Assembly (NCBI GenBank): GCA_019423635.1
Contig: JAHZBA010000004.1
Location: 50,158 to 114,157 of the forward strand
Origin: Clostridiales bacterium
Lineage (GTDB): Bacteria > Bacillota > Clostridia > Oscillospirales > Oscillospiraceae
Direction: 5' to 3'
Length of the DNA stretch: 64,000 nucleotides
The notes under the pieces were generated by a model, which worked only from the letters and a program-made list of their open reading frames with translations, had not been told where the DNA came from and did not search any database. A program made the position numbers and the translations under genes. This document shows, piece after piece, positions 9,393 through 16,844 of the stretch (position 1 is its first letter; each line of letters opens with the position of its first letter).

Positions 9393-10103
9393 ATGCGGAG
9401 AGGGCAGATCTGTTTTTTAGCGGCGGCGAGTATCCTGCTGCTGTGCTGCACCGGCGGACAGGCCGTACCGGCCCAGGCCCCGGCAGAGATTCCGGCAGAA
9501 TCCAAATATATTGCCCTGACCTTTGACGACGGTCCCCGCCGGGGCACCACGGACCGGCTCCTGGACGGCCTGCGGGAGCGGGGAGCCAGCGCCACCTTCT
9601 TCCTGGTGGGGGAGGAGATCGCCGGCAAGGAGGACCTGGTGGAGCGAATGCAAGCAGAGGGCCACCAGATCGGTAATCACACCTGGAGCCACGTGCGGCT
9701 GGAGGGAAGCAGCCCGGTCAAGGTTGCCGGAGAGGTGGGGCAGACCGAGGCGGCGCTGGAGCAGCTGCTGGGAGGCAGCGGCTATTGGCTCCGTCCGCCC
9801 TATGGCCTGATGACACAGGGAGAGGAGACACAGATTGCCGTCCCCATGGTGAAATGGTCCGTGGACCCCAGAGACTGGGAGAGCCGCAATACTGCCAAGG
9901 TAGTCCAGGCGGTGCTGGCGGATGCAAAGCCCAACAGCATCATTCTGCTCCACGACATCTACCCCACCTCCGTGGATGCGGCACTGCAGGTGGTGGACAC
10001 CCTCCAGGCGGAGGGCTATTGGTTTGTCACCGTGGAAGAGCTTCTGGCCATCAACGGGATTCTTCCGGAGCCGGGGGTGATGTACCGCAGCGGGAACGGA
10101 TAG
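9393..10103 (+). CDS. Polysaccharide deacetylase (NodB-type)
   Basis: 236 residues with a lipoprotein-like or secretory N-terminus (hydrophobic residues 7-18 followed by CC). The NodB motifs are all present: MT1 TFDDGP (catalytic and metal Asp), MT2 HTWSH (metal His pair), MT3 RPPYG, MT4 DPRDW and MT5 ILLHD. The family removes N- or O-acetyl groups from peptidoglycan or other surface glycans; an extracytoplasmic peptidoglycan N-acetylglucosamine deacetylase role is the best guess. The ATG at 9393 is favoured by GGAGAGAGG about 11 bp upstream; the ATG at 9383 is out of frame. Confidence 0.88.
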   Translation: MRRGQICFLAAASILLLCCTGGQAVPAQAPAEIPAESKYIALTFDDGPRRGTTDRLLDGLRERGASATFFLVGEEIAGKEDLVERMQAEGHQIGNHTWSHVRLEGSSPVKVAGEVGQTEAALEQLLGGSGYWLRPPYGLMTQGEETQIAVPMVKWSVDPRDWESRNTAKVVQAVLADAKPNSIILLHDIYPTSVDAALQVVDTLQAEGYWFVTVEELLAINGILPEPGVMYRSGNG

Positions 10104-10144
10104 AGGAGCAAAGAGAGGCGCTGCTGTGCCGGGGGTGAAAAGAG

Positions 10145-10173
10145 AAGAGACGCCGCTTGCGGCGTCTCTTTTC
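10145..10173. terminator. Bidirectional terminator between deacetylase gene and secG
   Basis: Perfect 12-bp palindrome AAGAGACGCCGC / GCGGCGTCTCTT with a TT core, followed by TTTTCGC on the plus strand and by AAG-rich sequence before it. Serves the converging plus gene 9393 and minus gene secG. Confidence 0.85.
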
Positions 10174-10176
10174 GCA

Positions 10177-10407
10177 TTACCCGATAATCAGCAGGATCAG
10201 CGTCAGCACCAGAAAGACGGCGCCAACCCACTTGGTGGCCCGGGCCAGCTTGGCGTCCAGGGTCTTGGCCTTGTTCTTGGCCAGGAAGGAGTCGGCCACG
10301 CCGCCAATGGCACCGGAGAGGCCGGCGCTCTTGCCGGACTGGAACAGAACCACGCAGATGATGGCCAGGCCGCAGAGGACCTGCAGAATCGTGATAGCAG
10401 TTTTCAT
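10177..10407 (-). CDS. secG: Protein translocase subunit SecG
   Basis: 76 residues from the ATG at 10407 (CTGGAGGTATTCC upstream; the longer frame to 10458 has no site). Two transmembrane helices flank the conserved cytosolic segment FQSGKSAGLSGAIGG, and the C-terminal helix is WVGAVFLVLTLILLIIG. SecG assists SecYEG translocation by topology changes during SecA cycling. Encoded alone, as is usual in Firmicutes. Confidence 0.93.
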   Translation of the reverse strand: MKTAITILQVLCGLAIICVVLFQSGKSAGLSGAIGGVADSFLAKNKAKTLDAKLARATKWVGAVFLVLTLILLIIG

Positions 10408-10458
10408 GACGGAATACCTCCAGATAACAGGCATACGCAGAGTATGCAGTGATTTCAC

Positions 10459-10484
10459 AGGAAACTATGTTACCATAGTTTCCT
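10459..10484. repeat. Perfect inverted repeat upstream of secG/lexA
   Basis: 11-bp arms (AGGAAACTATG and its complement) around TTAC. It lies between the divergent secG and lexA genes, 50 bp before the secG start and 80-100 bp before the lexA promoter. There is no T-run after it on either strand, so an operator is more likely than a terminator. The owner is unknown. Confidence 0.6.
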
Positions 10485-10560
10485 CCGATTTTCAAGGGGA
10501 ATTTGCAAAAAAGCCCGCACTTTTTTCCAGAGTGGGAAAACAAAAAAATGTCAAAATAGC

Positions 10561-10574
10561 AGAACAAATGTTTG
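10561..10574. promoter_or_regulatory. LexA (SOS) box
   Basis: AGAACAAATGTTTG at 10561-10574 fits the Gram-positive SOS consensus CGAACNNNNGTTCG with GAAC-N4-GTTT. It overlaps the -35 of the lexA promoter, so bound LexA would block polymerase; this is the expected negative autoregulation. Confidence 0.85.
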
Positions 10575-10600
10575 CCTTTTCCGAAGGAGTGTGGTATACT
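10572..10600 (+). promoter_or_regulatory. lexA promoter
   Basis: TTGCCT at 10572-10577, 17 bp, TATACT at 10595-10600 with a TGG extended -10 element. The -35 lies inside the SOS box. Confidence 0.8.
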
Positions 10601-10648
10601 GAGCAAAAGAAGCATCTATTTTGGTGCGTTACGTCAGGAGGACCAATC

Positions 10649-11245
10649 ATGGCAGAGCTTTCCACCATGCAGCAAAAGATTTATGAGTATATCGCATCCT
10701 GCATCCATACACAGGGCTATCCCCCCTCCGTGCGGGAGATCGGAGAGGCGGTGGGGCTGAAATCCCCCTCCACGGTCCATTTCCATCTCAAACGGCTGAA
10801 GGAGGCCGGCGTCATCGAAAAGGGCGCCGGCAAGGGACGTGCCATCACCCTGACGGCTTCATCGCCGGCGGAGCCGGAGGATAAGGTGCCCATTCTGGGG
10901 CACGTGGCCGCCGGCAGCCCCATTCTGGCGCAGGAGTGCATTGAGGACTATCTGACCTTTGACACCGGCGGCCGGGCAGAGGAGTATTTTGCCCTGCGGG
11001 TGCGGGGGGAGTCCATGCTGAACGCGGGCATCCTGCCGGGGGACCTGGTGGTGGTGCGCCGCCAGCAGACGGCCAGCAACGGGGAGATTGTGGTGGCCAT
11101 GATTGAAGAGGAGGCCACGGTGAAACGCTTTTCCCGGCAAAAGGGACATATCTGGCTCCTGCCGGAGAATGACGCATACAGCCCCATTGATGGCACCCAT
11201 GCCCAGATTCTGGGGAAGGTGGCGGCGGTGGTGCGCCGGTACTAA
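10649..11245 (+). CDS. lexA: LexA repressor
   Basis: 198 residues from the ATG at 10649 (AGGAGGACCAATC upstream). The frame is open back to 10157 but that part is not coding. The N-terminal winged helix-turn-helix includes YPPSVREIGEAVGLKSPSTVHFHLKRL (residues 23-50). The S24 autoprotease follows: Ala-Gly cleavage site in HVAAGSP (about residue 89), catalytic Ser in GESML (about 123) and catalytic Lys in TVKRF (about 161). It represses DNA-damage genes until RecA filaments trigger self-cleavage. Confidence 0.96.
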   Translation: MAELSTMQQKIYEYIASCIHTQGYPPSVREIGEAVGLKSPSTVHFHLKRLKEAGVIEKGAGKGRAITLTASSPAEPEDKVPILGHVAAGSPILAQECIEDYLTFDTGGRAEEYFALRVRGESMLNAGILPGDLVVVRRQQTASNGEIVVAMIEEEATVKRFSRQKGHIWLLPENDAYSPIDGTHAQILGKVAAVVRRY

Positions 11246-11321
11246 TCCGTGGGGGATGCGCTCTGCCGCGGGACGGGTGCGTCTGCCGCGCCGCCGGCAG
11301 CCGGAGAGCGGGAGTCTCCTC

Positions 11322-11350
11322 TTGCGGTGATCTCTGAAATTCGCTATACT
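11322..11350 (+). promoter_or_regulatory. Promoter of the glyoxalase-fold gene
   Basis: TTGCGG (11322-11327), 17 bp, TATACT (11345-11350), 52 bp before the start codon. Confidence 0.7.
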
Positions 11351-11402
11351 GGAGAAAAGTTCTCCGGCAGCGGGATGTGCCGGGGAGGAAGGGAGAAGCT
11401 GT

Positions 11403-11768
11403 ATGCTGACATTTGACCATTTCAATTTCAACGTGGCGGATCTGGATCGATCCATTTCCTTCTACCAGGAGGCCCTGGGACTCCATGAGGTGCGCCGGAA
11501 GGAGGCGGAGGACGGGAGCTTTGTGATCGTGTTCCTGGGGGATGGGAAGACCTCCTTCCGCCTGGAGCTGACATGGCTGCGGGACCATCCCCAGAAGTAC
11601 GACCTGGGGGAGTGCGAGTTCCATCTGGCCATGCGGGCGGAGGACTATGACGCCGCCTACCGCAAGCACAAGGAGATGGGCTGCGTCTGCTTTGAAAATC
11701 CGGCCATGGGGATCTACTTCATCTCGGACCCGGACGGCTACTGGATTGAAATCATCCCCACCCGCTGA
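11403..11768 (+). CDS. VOC/glyoxalase I family protein
   Basis: 121 residues forming one glyoxalase/bleomycin-resistance fold of two beta-alpha-beta3 modules. Candidate metal ligands stand where lactoylglutathione lyase has them: His6 (DHFNF), Glu in RLELTW (about 56), His in EFHLAM (about 73) and Glu in YWIEIIP (about 117). The substrate is not certain because glutathione is rare in Clostridia; a bacillithiol- or cysteine-hemithioacetal, or another vicinal-oxygen-chelate reaction, is possible. GGAAGGGAGAAG is the ribosome site. Confidence 0.85.
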   Translation: MLTFDHFNFNVADLDRSISFYQEALGLHEVRRKEAEDGSFVIVFLGDGKTSFRLELTWLRDHPQKYDLGECEFHLAMRAEDYDAAYRKHKEMGCVCFENPAMGIYFISDPDGYWIEIIPTR

Positions 11769-11900
11769 GAGGCCTGAGGATCGGGCACCCCCGATGTGTC
11801 TTCCGGGACGGTGCGCAATGCTCCGGGAAGAGAAGCACAGGGTGTCCGATCCGGAGGTTTTCTCATATACAAGGAGATCCCAAGACAGGAGGAATCTGAG

Positions 11901-12437
11901 ATGAGACGTTGGGGAGCAATCCTGCTGGCTCTGTGTGTGGTGATAATGCTGGCGGGCTGCGGGAAGAAGCCCTCCGGCAGCGAGGGCCGGACCGGCGAGA
12001 CCATGGAGACCTATTTCTTTGATTTTACCGTCAACGGTGCCAGTCTGGCCTCTGCGTATGAGGGCTACGTGCCGGCGGAGGGCAACGCGGTGCTGGTGGT
12101 GGATGTGACCGTCAGGAATACCTTCCACACGAGTATCGAGATGTATGATACGGATTTCTGGCTGCGCTGGGGCGAAGAGAGCGGCCAGGCGGTCTACCCC
12201 ATCACCACGGACCCGGACACCTTTGAGGAGCTGGAGCCGCTGGGAGAAAATCAGCTGCCCGGTACTTATCAGATGCCCGTCAATCAGGAGCGGACCGGTG
12301 AGCTGGTGTTCGAGGTGCCCGCGGACACGGTGGACTTCTCCATCTGGACGCTGGAGGAGTTTGACAATGGCACGGAAGAGGGAGAGACCGGCGACTACTA
12401 TATCGTCTATTTCTCCGCAGAGACACAAGGTTCCTAG
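11901..12437 (+). CDS. Putative lipoprotein, DUF4352/telokin-like
   Basis: 178 residues. The signal peptide ends in LAGC (residues 17-20), giving a surface lipoprotein. The mature part has an Ig-like strand pattern (AVLVVDVTVRNTF ... GELVFEVP) resembling DUF4352 domains, which occur alone or behind membrane segments in Firmicutes; no catalytic residues are apparent. The TAG stop codon is the first triplet of the inverted-repeat element that starts at 12435. Ribosome site AGGAGGAATCTGAG. Confidence 0.7.
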   Translation: MRRWGAILLALCVVIMLAGCGKKPSGSEGRTGETMETYFFDFTVNGASLASAYEGYVPAEGNAVLVVDVTVRNTFHTSIEMYDTDFWLRWGEESGQAVYPITTDPDTFEELEPLGENQLPGTYQMPVNQERTGELVFEVPADTVDFSIWTLEEFDNGTEEGETGDYYIVYFSAETQGS

Positions 12438-12594
12438 AGCACTTCTCAAAAATACTGAGAAAAGTTCAGCGGCCCAGGAATCGCATGGCTACGTTGTCGT
12501 CCTTGACGGGCGCCAGCCCGCCTGCGTCCTCCGCCTTGCCCTGCAATCCCTGTCCTCGCTTCCTTTTTTCTCATTATTTCCGAGAATTGCTCTA
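12435..12594. mobile_element. MITE-like element A (160 bp, TAGAGC termini)
   Basis: The left end TAGAGCACTTCTC and about 15 further bases are matched at the right end by the complement (GAGAATTGCTCTA end), giving imperfect terminal inverted repeats of about 29 bp. The interior is GC-rich, has no coding frame with a start site, and can itself fold. Both ends show TA, compatible with a TA target duplication of the IS630/Tc1 kind. The TAG at the left end is the stop codon of the upstream lipoprotein. Confidence 0.65.
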
Positions 12595-12598
12595 AGAG

Positions 12599-12635
12599 AT
12601 GTCCCGCAGGCTCTGCCTGCGGGACATGCTTTTTA
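12599..12635 (+). terminator. Terminator-type hairpin after element A
   Basis: 12-bp perfect stem TGTCCCGCAGGC / GCCTGCGGGACA with TCT loop, then TGCTTTTT on the plus strand. It can stop transcription from the lipoprotein gene through element A; it also lies 12 bp past the lysA stop on the other strand. Confidence 0.8.
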
Positions 12636-12646
12636 GAAGCTGCCGG

Positions 12647-13903
12647 TTACCAGACCAGGGTGCGGAAATAGTCCTCCACGGTCTCCGCCCGGCGGATGAG
12701 CTCCACAGAGCCGTCCTCCCGGAGCAGCAGCTCGGCGGAGCGGAGCTTTCCGTTGTAGTTGTAGCCCATGGCGTGGCCGTGGGCACCGGTATCATGGATG
12801 ACCAGCAGGTCCCCCCGGTCAATCCGGGGGAGCATCCGGTCAATGGCGAATTTGTCGTTGTTCTCGCACAGGCCGCCCACCACGTCGTACCTGTGATCGC
12901 AGGGGGCGTCCTCCTTTCCCATCACCGTGATATGGTGGTAGGAGCCGTACATGGCCGGCCGCATCAGGTTGCAGGCGCAGGCGTCCACCCCGATATATTC
13001 CTTATAGATGTGCTTTTCGTGGATGGCCCGGGTCACCAGGTGGCCGTAGGGGGCCAGCATATAGCGGCCCAGCTCCGTGTACAGCGCGATGCCTCCCAGA
13101 CCCGCGGGGACCAGGATCTCCTCATAGGCCCGGCGGACGCCGGCGCTGATGACGGCGATGTCGTTTTCCGGCTGGTCCGGCTCATAGGGGACGCCGATGC
13201 CGCCGGAGAGGTTGATGAAGGTGATGGAGACACCGGTCTCGGCCTTCAAATCCGCTGCCAGCTGGAACAGCGTCCGGGCCAGGGTGGGGTAGTAGTCGTT
13301 GGAGAGGGTGTTGGAGGCCAGGAAGGCGTGGAGGCCGAACTCCCTGGCGCCCTTGGCGGCCAGGCGCCGCATGGCCTCGGCGATCTGGGGACGGGTCATG
13401 CCGTACTTGGCGTCGCCGGGGTTGTCCATCACCTGGAAGCCCTCCCGGGTCTCCGCCAGCGTGAAGACACCGCCGGGGTTGTAGCGGCAGCAGATCTTCT
13501 CGGGAATATGGCCGATGGACGCCTCCAGAAAGTCCACCATAGTGAGGTCATCCAGATTGATGATGGCGCCCAGCCGGTCCGCCAACTGGTACTCCTCCGC
13601 GGGGGTCTCGTTGGCGGAGAACATGATGTCCTCCCCGGTGACGCCGCAGCGCTCCGCCATCAGGAGCTCTGTGAGGGAGGAGCAGTCGCAGCCGCAGCCC
13701 TCCTCCTTCAGAATTTTCAAAATCGCCGGCGTGGGGGTGGCCTTGACGGCGAAATACTCCCGAAAGCCGGGGTTCCAGGCAAAGGCCTCCTTCAGACGGC
13801 GGGCGTTCGCCCGGATGCCCCGCTCGTCGTAGAGGTGGAAGGGCGTGGGAAATCTGGCGGCAATGGCCTCCAGTTGGTCTCTGGTTACAAAGGGTGTTTT
13901 CAT
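12647..13903 (-). CDS. lysA: Diaminopimelate decarboxylase
   Basis: 418 residues from the ATG at 13903; GCGAGGT precedes it, whereas the ATG five codons earlier (13918) overlaps that site. Fold type III PLP enzyme making L-lysine from meso-diaminopimelate. PLP lysine in YFAVKATP (about residue 54); glycine-rich phosphate-binding segment NLSGGIGVPY; ELGRYML with the phosphate Arg; catalytic Cys in GGLCENND; substrate Tyr in MGYNYNGK. The PLP loop reads VKATP rather than VKANP, as in some clostridial forms. Alternative: carboxynorspermidine decarboxylase, but length and motifs favour LysA. Confidence 0.88.
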   Translation of the reverse strand: MKTPFVTRDQLEAIAARFPTPFHLYDERGIRANARRLKEAFAWNPGFREYFAVKATPTPAILKILKEEGCGCDCSSLTELLMAERCGVTGEDIMFSANETPAEEYQLADRLGAIINLDDLTMVDFLEASIGHIPEKICCRYNPGGVFTLAETREGFQVMDNPGDAKYGMTRPQIAEAMRRLAAKGAREFGLHAFLASNTLSNDYYPTLARTLFQLAADLKAETGVSITFINLSGGIGVPYEPDQPENDIAVISAGVRRAYEEILVPAGLGGIALYTELGRYMLAPYGHLVTRAIHEKHIYKEYIGVDACACNLMRPAMYGSYHHITVMGKEDAPCDHRYDVVGGLCENNDKFAIDRMLPRIDRGDLLVIHDTGAHGHAMGYNYNGKLRSAELLLREDGSVELIRRAETVEDYFRTLVW

Positions 13904-13990
13904 GGGAATACCTCGCATCTTTTTGTGGAAATCAAGCTGTGTACAGGCTATTTTACGCAGAATTCCCCGGCGATGTCAAGGAATTTGACG

Positions 13991-14023
13991 AAAAAAACCG
14001 CCTGTCCCGGATGGAACAGGCGG
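13991..14023 (-). terminator. Terminator of the DUF3788 gene
   Basis: On the minus strand CCGCCTGTTCC ... GGACAGGCGG is followed by TTTTTTT, 10 bp after the DUF3788 stop. A clear intrinsic terminator. Confidence 0.9.
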
Positions 14024-14032
14024 TGATCCGCG

Positions 14033-14449
14033 TCAGGCGCTCCGGATTGCCAGGAGGCGGAACACGTCCTGGTACAGGCCGTCCCGATCCTCCAGGTCGA
14101 TCATCAGCCATCTCTGTCCGTTGACCTCCCGGGTGCGGTGATAGATCTCCTGCATCTGGGGGGAGCAGTCCGGCAGGACCGCCTCAAAGCGCTCCTTTTC
14201 CCTCCGGCCGACCACGGCCATGACGGTGAAATAGGACTCTCTGGGATAGATGGTGCACAGGGAGCGCCCGGATTTCTTGAACTTGACGTTCCAGCCCGGC
14301 TCCATGCTGCAGGCGCTGAAATCGATGCTCTCCCGGCAGTTGTGCGCTGCCTGGAGCTCTTCGCAGAACTGCCCGAACAGGGGATTGCGGATGGTCTCGC
14401 CGATCTCCTCCAGGGAGGGGCGGACCTGCTTGTCGCGTAAATCAATCAT
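14033..14449 (-). CDS. DUF3788 family protein
   Basis: 138 residues, the family length. The pattern WNVKFKKSGRSLCTIYPRESYFTVMAVVG in the middle and RWLMIDLEDRDGLYQDVFRLLAIR near the end are the conserved DUF3788 signatures. Small soluble alpha/beta protein with no signal sequence; function unknown. It is preceded by AGGAGGAACC and stands alone with its own terminator. The next gene upstream on the same strand encodes the YdeI-like protein 63 bp away, so the two could be co-transcribed. Confidence 0.85.
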   Translation of the reverse strand: MIDLRDKQVRPSLEEIGETIRNPLFGQFCEELQAAHNCRESIDFSACSMEPGWNVKFKKSGRSLCTIYPRESYFTVMAVVGRREKERFEAVLPDCSPQMQEIYHRTREVNGQRWLMIDLEDRDGLYQDVFRLLAIRSA

Positions 14450-14512
14450 GGGGATTGGTTCCTCCTTTGACGTCTGTGGGGAATGCCCGCAGTCCGGGCG
14501 GTGTGCTCCGTG

Positions 14513-15067
14513 TTACATGGGTTTCAGGTTTCGGTTGAGCCGGTCCACCATCCAGGAGATCCGCCGCTCCCGTCCGGCGTCGGTCTTGGCGTCCAGATAC
14601 GCCCTGGTGTAGGTCCTCTGAACGGAGGGGGGCATGGCCTGGAAATGGGTGAAGGCGGGCTCAAAGGGCTCCAGCAGCGCGGAGAGCTGAGCGATCTGCT
14701 CCTCTGTCACGGCCATGGGATTGGGGGCATCCCACTGGCCGTTTGCCTGGGCCTCCCGGATCTTCTCCCTGCCGAGTTCGGTCATCAGCCCCTGCGCTTC
14801 CAGGCGTTTGGCCAGCGCCTTGTTCTTCTCCGACCACCTGCTGTTCTCCCGCCGGAGGGAGAAATATTTCCGATAGGTGTACTCGTCAATCCGCTGCATC
14901 TGTCCGTCAATCCATCCGAAGCAGAGGGCCTCCTCCAGAGCCTCCGATGCCTTGAGAGTCCTGGGCCCGCCGGCCTTGCCGAACAGGAGCCAGACGCCCT
15001 CGTGGGACCGGCAGTGCTCCGAGAGCCATTGCCGGAAGGCCTCCCGGCTTTGAAATTCCATCTGCAT
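14513..15067 (-). CDS. YdeI/OmpD-associated family protein
   Basis: 184 residues from the ATG at 15067 with AGGAGG 8 bp upstream; the frame extends to 15169 without a site. The ALCFGWIDGQMQRIDEYTYRKYFSLRRENSRWSEKNK segment (about residues 45-85) is the family signature, and the tail holds GRERRISWMVDRLNRN. In enterobacteria YdeI-like proteins are linked to bacteriocin or peptide stress, but no biochemical activity is established. Cytosolic, no membrane segment. Confidence 0.85.
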   Translation of the reverse strand: MQMEFQSREAFRQWLSEHCRSHEGVWLLFGKAGGPRTLKASEALEEALCFGWIDGQMQRIDEYTYRKYFSLRRENSRWSEKNKALAKRLEAQGLMTELGREKIREAQANGQWDAPNPMAVTEEQIAQLSALLEPFEPAFTHFQAMPPSVQRTYTRAYLDAKTDAGRERRISWMVDRLNRNLKPM

Positions 15068-15233
15068 GATACGGCCTCCTCTCGTGAGCCCGCGGGGGAG
15101 GGCGTGCCTGCCGCCCGCCGGCTGGTGTTTGTTTTCGGTTGGGGGCGCGTCAATGGAACAGCCGCCCATTCAAAGTATATGCATTTCCGTTGACAGCCGG
15201 GGGATTTTATAAAAGACTAAAACAGTTCTTTCG

Positions 15234-16004
15234 TTATTTCCAGATGTCAGCAGTGAGCTGTTGCAGCATATCCTCATTCTGCAAATGACAATGGGCTAAA
15301 TTGACCCGCTTCAGCTTTGGAAGTTGGAGGAGAACTCTGCAATCAGAAAAGCCTGTGTTCGGCAGATCCAGCTGCTGCAAATTTTTCAGTCCTGCCAACA
15401 CCTCATCCTGAGAAAAATTTGTGCCGCTTAGATTCAATTTCTGCAAGTTCGTAAGATTTGTAAGGAAACTGAAATCATGGATTGCAAGATTCTCGATTTT
15501 CAATACCTTGAGTTTTTTCATCCGCCCGATGGCAGTCCAGTCACCGGGGCTGTAATAGAATTTGCTTCCAAGACTGTACAGCCGTTTATAATCTGAGAGA
15601 AAATATTTTCCCTTCCACAGCTCAAAACGGAGATAGGGAGAGGGATAGCGTCCCAGTCTCTCTACAATCAGACTTTTCATCTGAAAGAGATCGTCAGGGA
15701 TGGACGGATCTCTCCCGATTGCAACGGAAATTGCCGTTGCCAAAATTGGTGAGAGGGGAATCCCGCCTTTCTTTTCCCCTTCTTCTCTTAACAGGCGGAA
15801 AGATTGTTCCTGATCCTGACAGATACACTCCAAAAAAGGCGGGTCCCAGGACAGGTTTTCAGGATCTTCATAGTGCCGGTCAAGAAATTTGTGAAAGTCC
15901 GGCAGCATGGTGCTGTCGGCGGGATAAATATTCAAAAGTCCATCCTGCCGGATTTGCACCGCGCTGTGGTAATCCTCCAAGGTGATTGCCTTTTTTCGTG
16001 TCAT
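15234..16004 (-). CDS. Cytosolic leucine-rich-repeat protein, likely acquired
   Basis: 256 residues, no signal peptide and no membrane segment. The C-terminal third (about residues 165-250) contains at least four leucine-rich repeats of 22-24 residues (LKVLKIENLAIHDFSFL, LQKLNLSGTNFS, LQQLDLPNTGFS, LKRVNLAHCHLQ). The N-terminal part is a charged helical region of unknown type. The gene is visibly richer in A and T than its neighbours, which suggests transfer. Such orphan LRR proteins are often immunity or adaptor proteins, but no partner gene is adjacent. Confidence 0.75.
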   Translation of the reverse strand: MTRKKAITLEDYHSAVQIRQDGLLNIYPADSTMLPDFHKFLDRHYEDPENLSWDPPFLECICQDQEQSFRLLREEGEKKGGIPLSPILATAISVAIGRDPSIPDDLFQMKSLIVERLGRYPSPYLRFELWKGKYFLSDYKRLYSLGSKFYYSPGDWTAIGRMKKLKVLKIENLAIHDFSFLTNLTNLQKLNLSGTNFSQDEVLAGLKNLQQLDLPNTGFSDCRVLLQLPKLKRVNLAHCHLQNEDMLQQLTADIWK

Positions 16005-16132
16005 AGGGGCAGCCCCCCTCTCACAAGGTTTTCCGTAGCGCCTCTCCCCTCATAGGAATATGCGCTGCGGGTTTGATTGTACCATAGACCCGCCGCGAGA
16101 TCAACATCTGCCGGGAAAAGGGGGTGTTCCAT

Positions 16133-16218
16133 TGCGCATTTTATCATATCCGCATGTTTATGAAGTGCCGCCCCTGCAACAGCGTTCGATGAAAAACATG
16201 GACATGGTAAAATGCGCA
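16133..16218. repeat. Hairpin element with 26-bp inverted arms
   Basis: TGCGCATTTTATCAT at 16133 onward is mirrored by the complement ending at 16218 (ATGGTAAAATGCGCA), with a few mismatches across about 26 bp and a 34-bp centre. It could fold as one long hairpin. It lies in the non-coding region between the divergent LRR gene and the TM1266 leader and looks like another short mobile-type repeat. Confidence 0.55.
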
Positions 16219-16282
16219 GGAGGAGACTCTCCCCGGGCACTGCCGTCTTGACGGAACCGGGGATTTATGGTAAGCTGAAGCT

Positions 16283-16437
16283 GTCTCCGGAAAGAGATTC
16301 TGCCCGGCGACAGACGAAGCCCTGTTTCCACTCTGGCGGCGAGGAGCGCTCCGAGCCGGAAGACACGCGCGGGAGATCCCGCGCCGGTCTGTTGCGGGCG
16401 AACGCCCCCTCTGCCAGATGGCGGAGGGGGTATTTTG
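16283..16437 (+). promoter_or_regulatory. Structured leader with terminator-like hairpin (attenuator candidate)
   Basis: ACAGAC (16310-16315) can pair with GTCTGT (16387-16392), enclosing two hairpins: CGGC/GCCG with an inner GGAGC/GCTCC (16337-16358) and GCGCGGG/CCCGCGC (16367-16384). Directly after this comes an 11-bp stem CCCCCTCTGCC / GGCGGAGGGGG (16405-16430) with TATTTTGATT. A poor promoter match (TTGACG 16248, TAAGCT 16271, 17 bp) precedes it. The layout is that of a riboswitch or attenuator for the gene at 16467; I cannot assign a class. Confidence 0.45.
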
Positions 16438-16466
16438 ATTGTACTTGAGAAGGGGGGAATGGGGAC

Positions 16467-16727
16467 ATGGAGACCCGAGTGGCCCTGCTGGCCGTCATTG
16501 TGCGGGAGGAGGAGTCCGTGGCGGCGCTGAACGCCCTGCTGCACCAGTACAGCGGGCATATCATCGGCCGGATGGGGGTACCCTATCGAGCCAGAGGAGT
16601 GAACATCATCAGCGTGGCCATGGACGCCCCGGCAGACGCGATTTCCGCGCTGTCGGGCAAGATTGGCAAGCTGAAAGGCATCACCGTGAAAGCGGTCTAC
16701 GCGCCGGAGGACGCCCTCCCGCGCTGA
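16467..16727 (+). CDS. TM1266-type putative regulator (iron-only hydrogenase system)
   Basis: 86 residues, the family length. The pattern RVALLAVIVREEESVAALNALLHQYSGHIIGRMGVPYRARGVNIISVAMDAP is that of small ACT/ferredoxin-like proteins named TM1266, often encoded with hydE/F/G and [FeFe]-hydrogenases and proposed to be regulators. Here no hydrogenase maturase is in view; instead an ABC importer follows 118 bp later, separated by a copy of the dispersed palindromic repeat. GAAGGGGGG is the ribosome site. Confidence 0.8.
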   Translation: METRVALLAVIVREEESVAALNALLHQYSGHIIGRMGVPYRARGVNIISVAMDAPADAISALSGKIGKLKGITVKAVYAPEDALPR

Positions 16728-16735
16728 GCAGATAA

Positions 16736-16790
16736 AAAGTTTCGTCCGCCTTTTCCAAGGCGGCGGGATGCAGGGGCAGCGCCCCTGCAA
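16736..16790. repeat. Dispersed palindromic repeat, copy 1
   Basis: Two adjoining hairpins, CCGCCTTTTCCAAGGCGG and GCAGGGGCAGCGCCCCTGC, preceded by AAAGTTTCG. The same order occurs at 45494, 47625 and 58858, with variants at 49590 and 59096. The plus strand ends in an A-run, not a T-run. Confidence 0.75.
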
Positions 16791-16844
16791 AAAAAGAGAA
16801 ATCTCATGTATCCAAGGCGAAAAAACAACAACGGAGGAATCACC

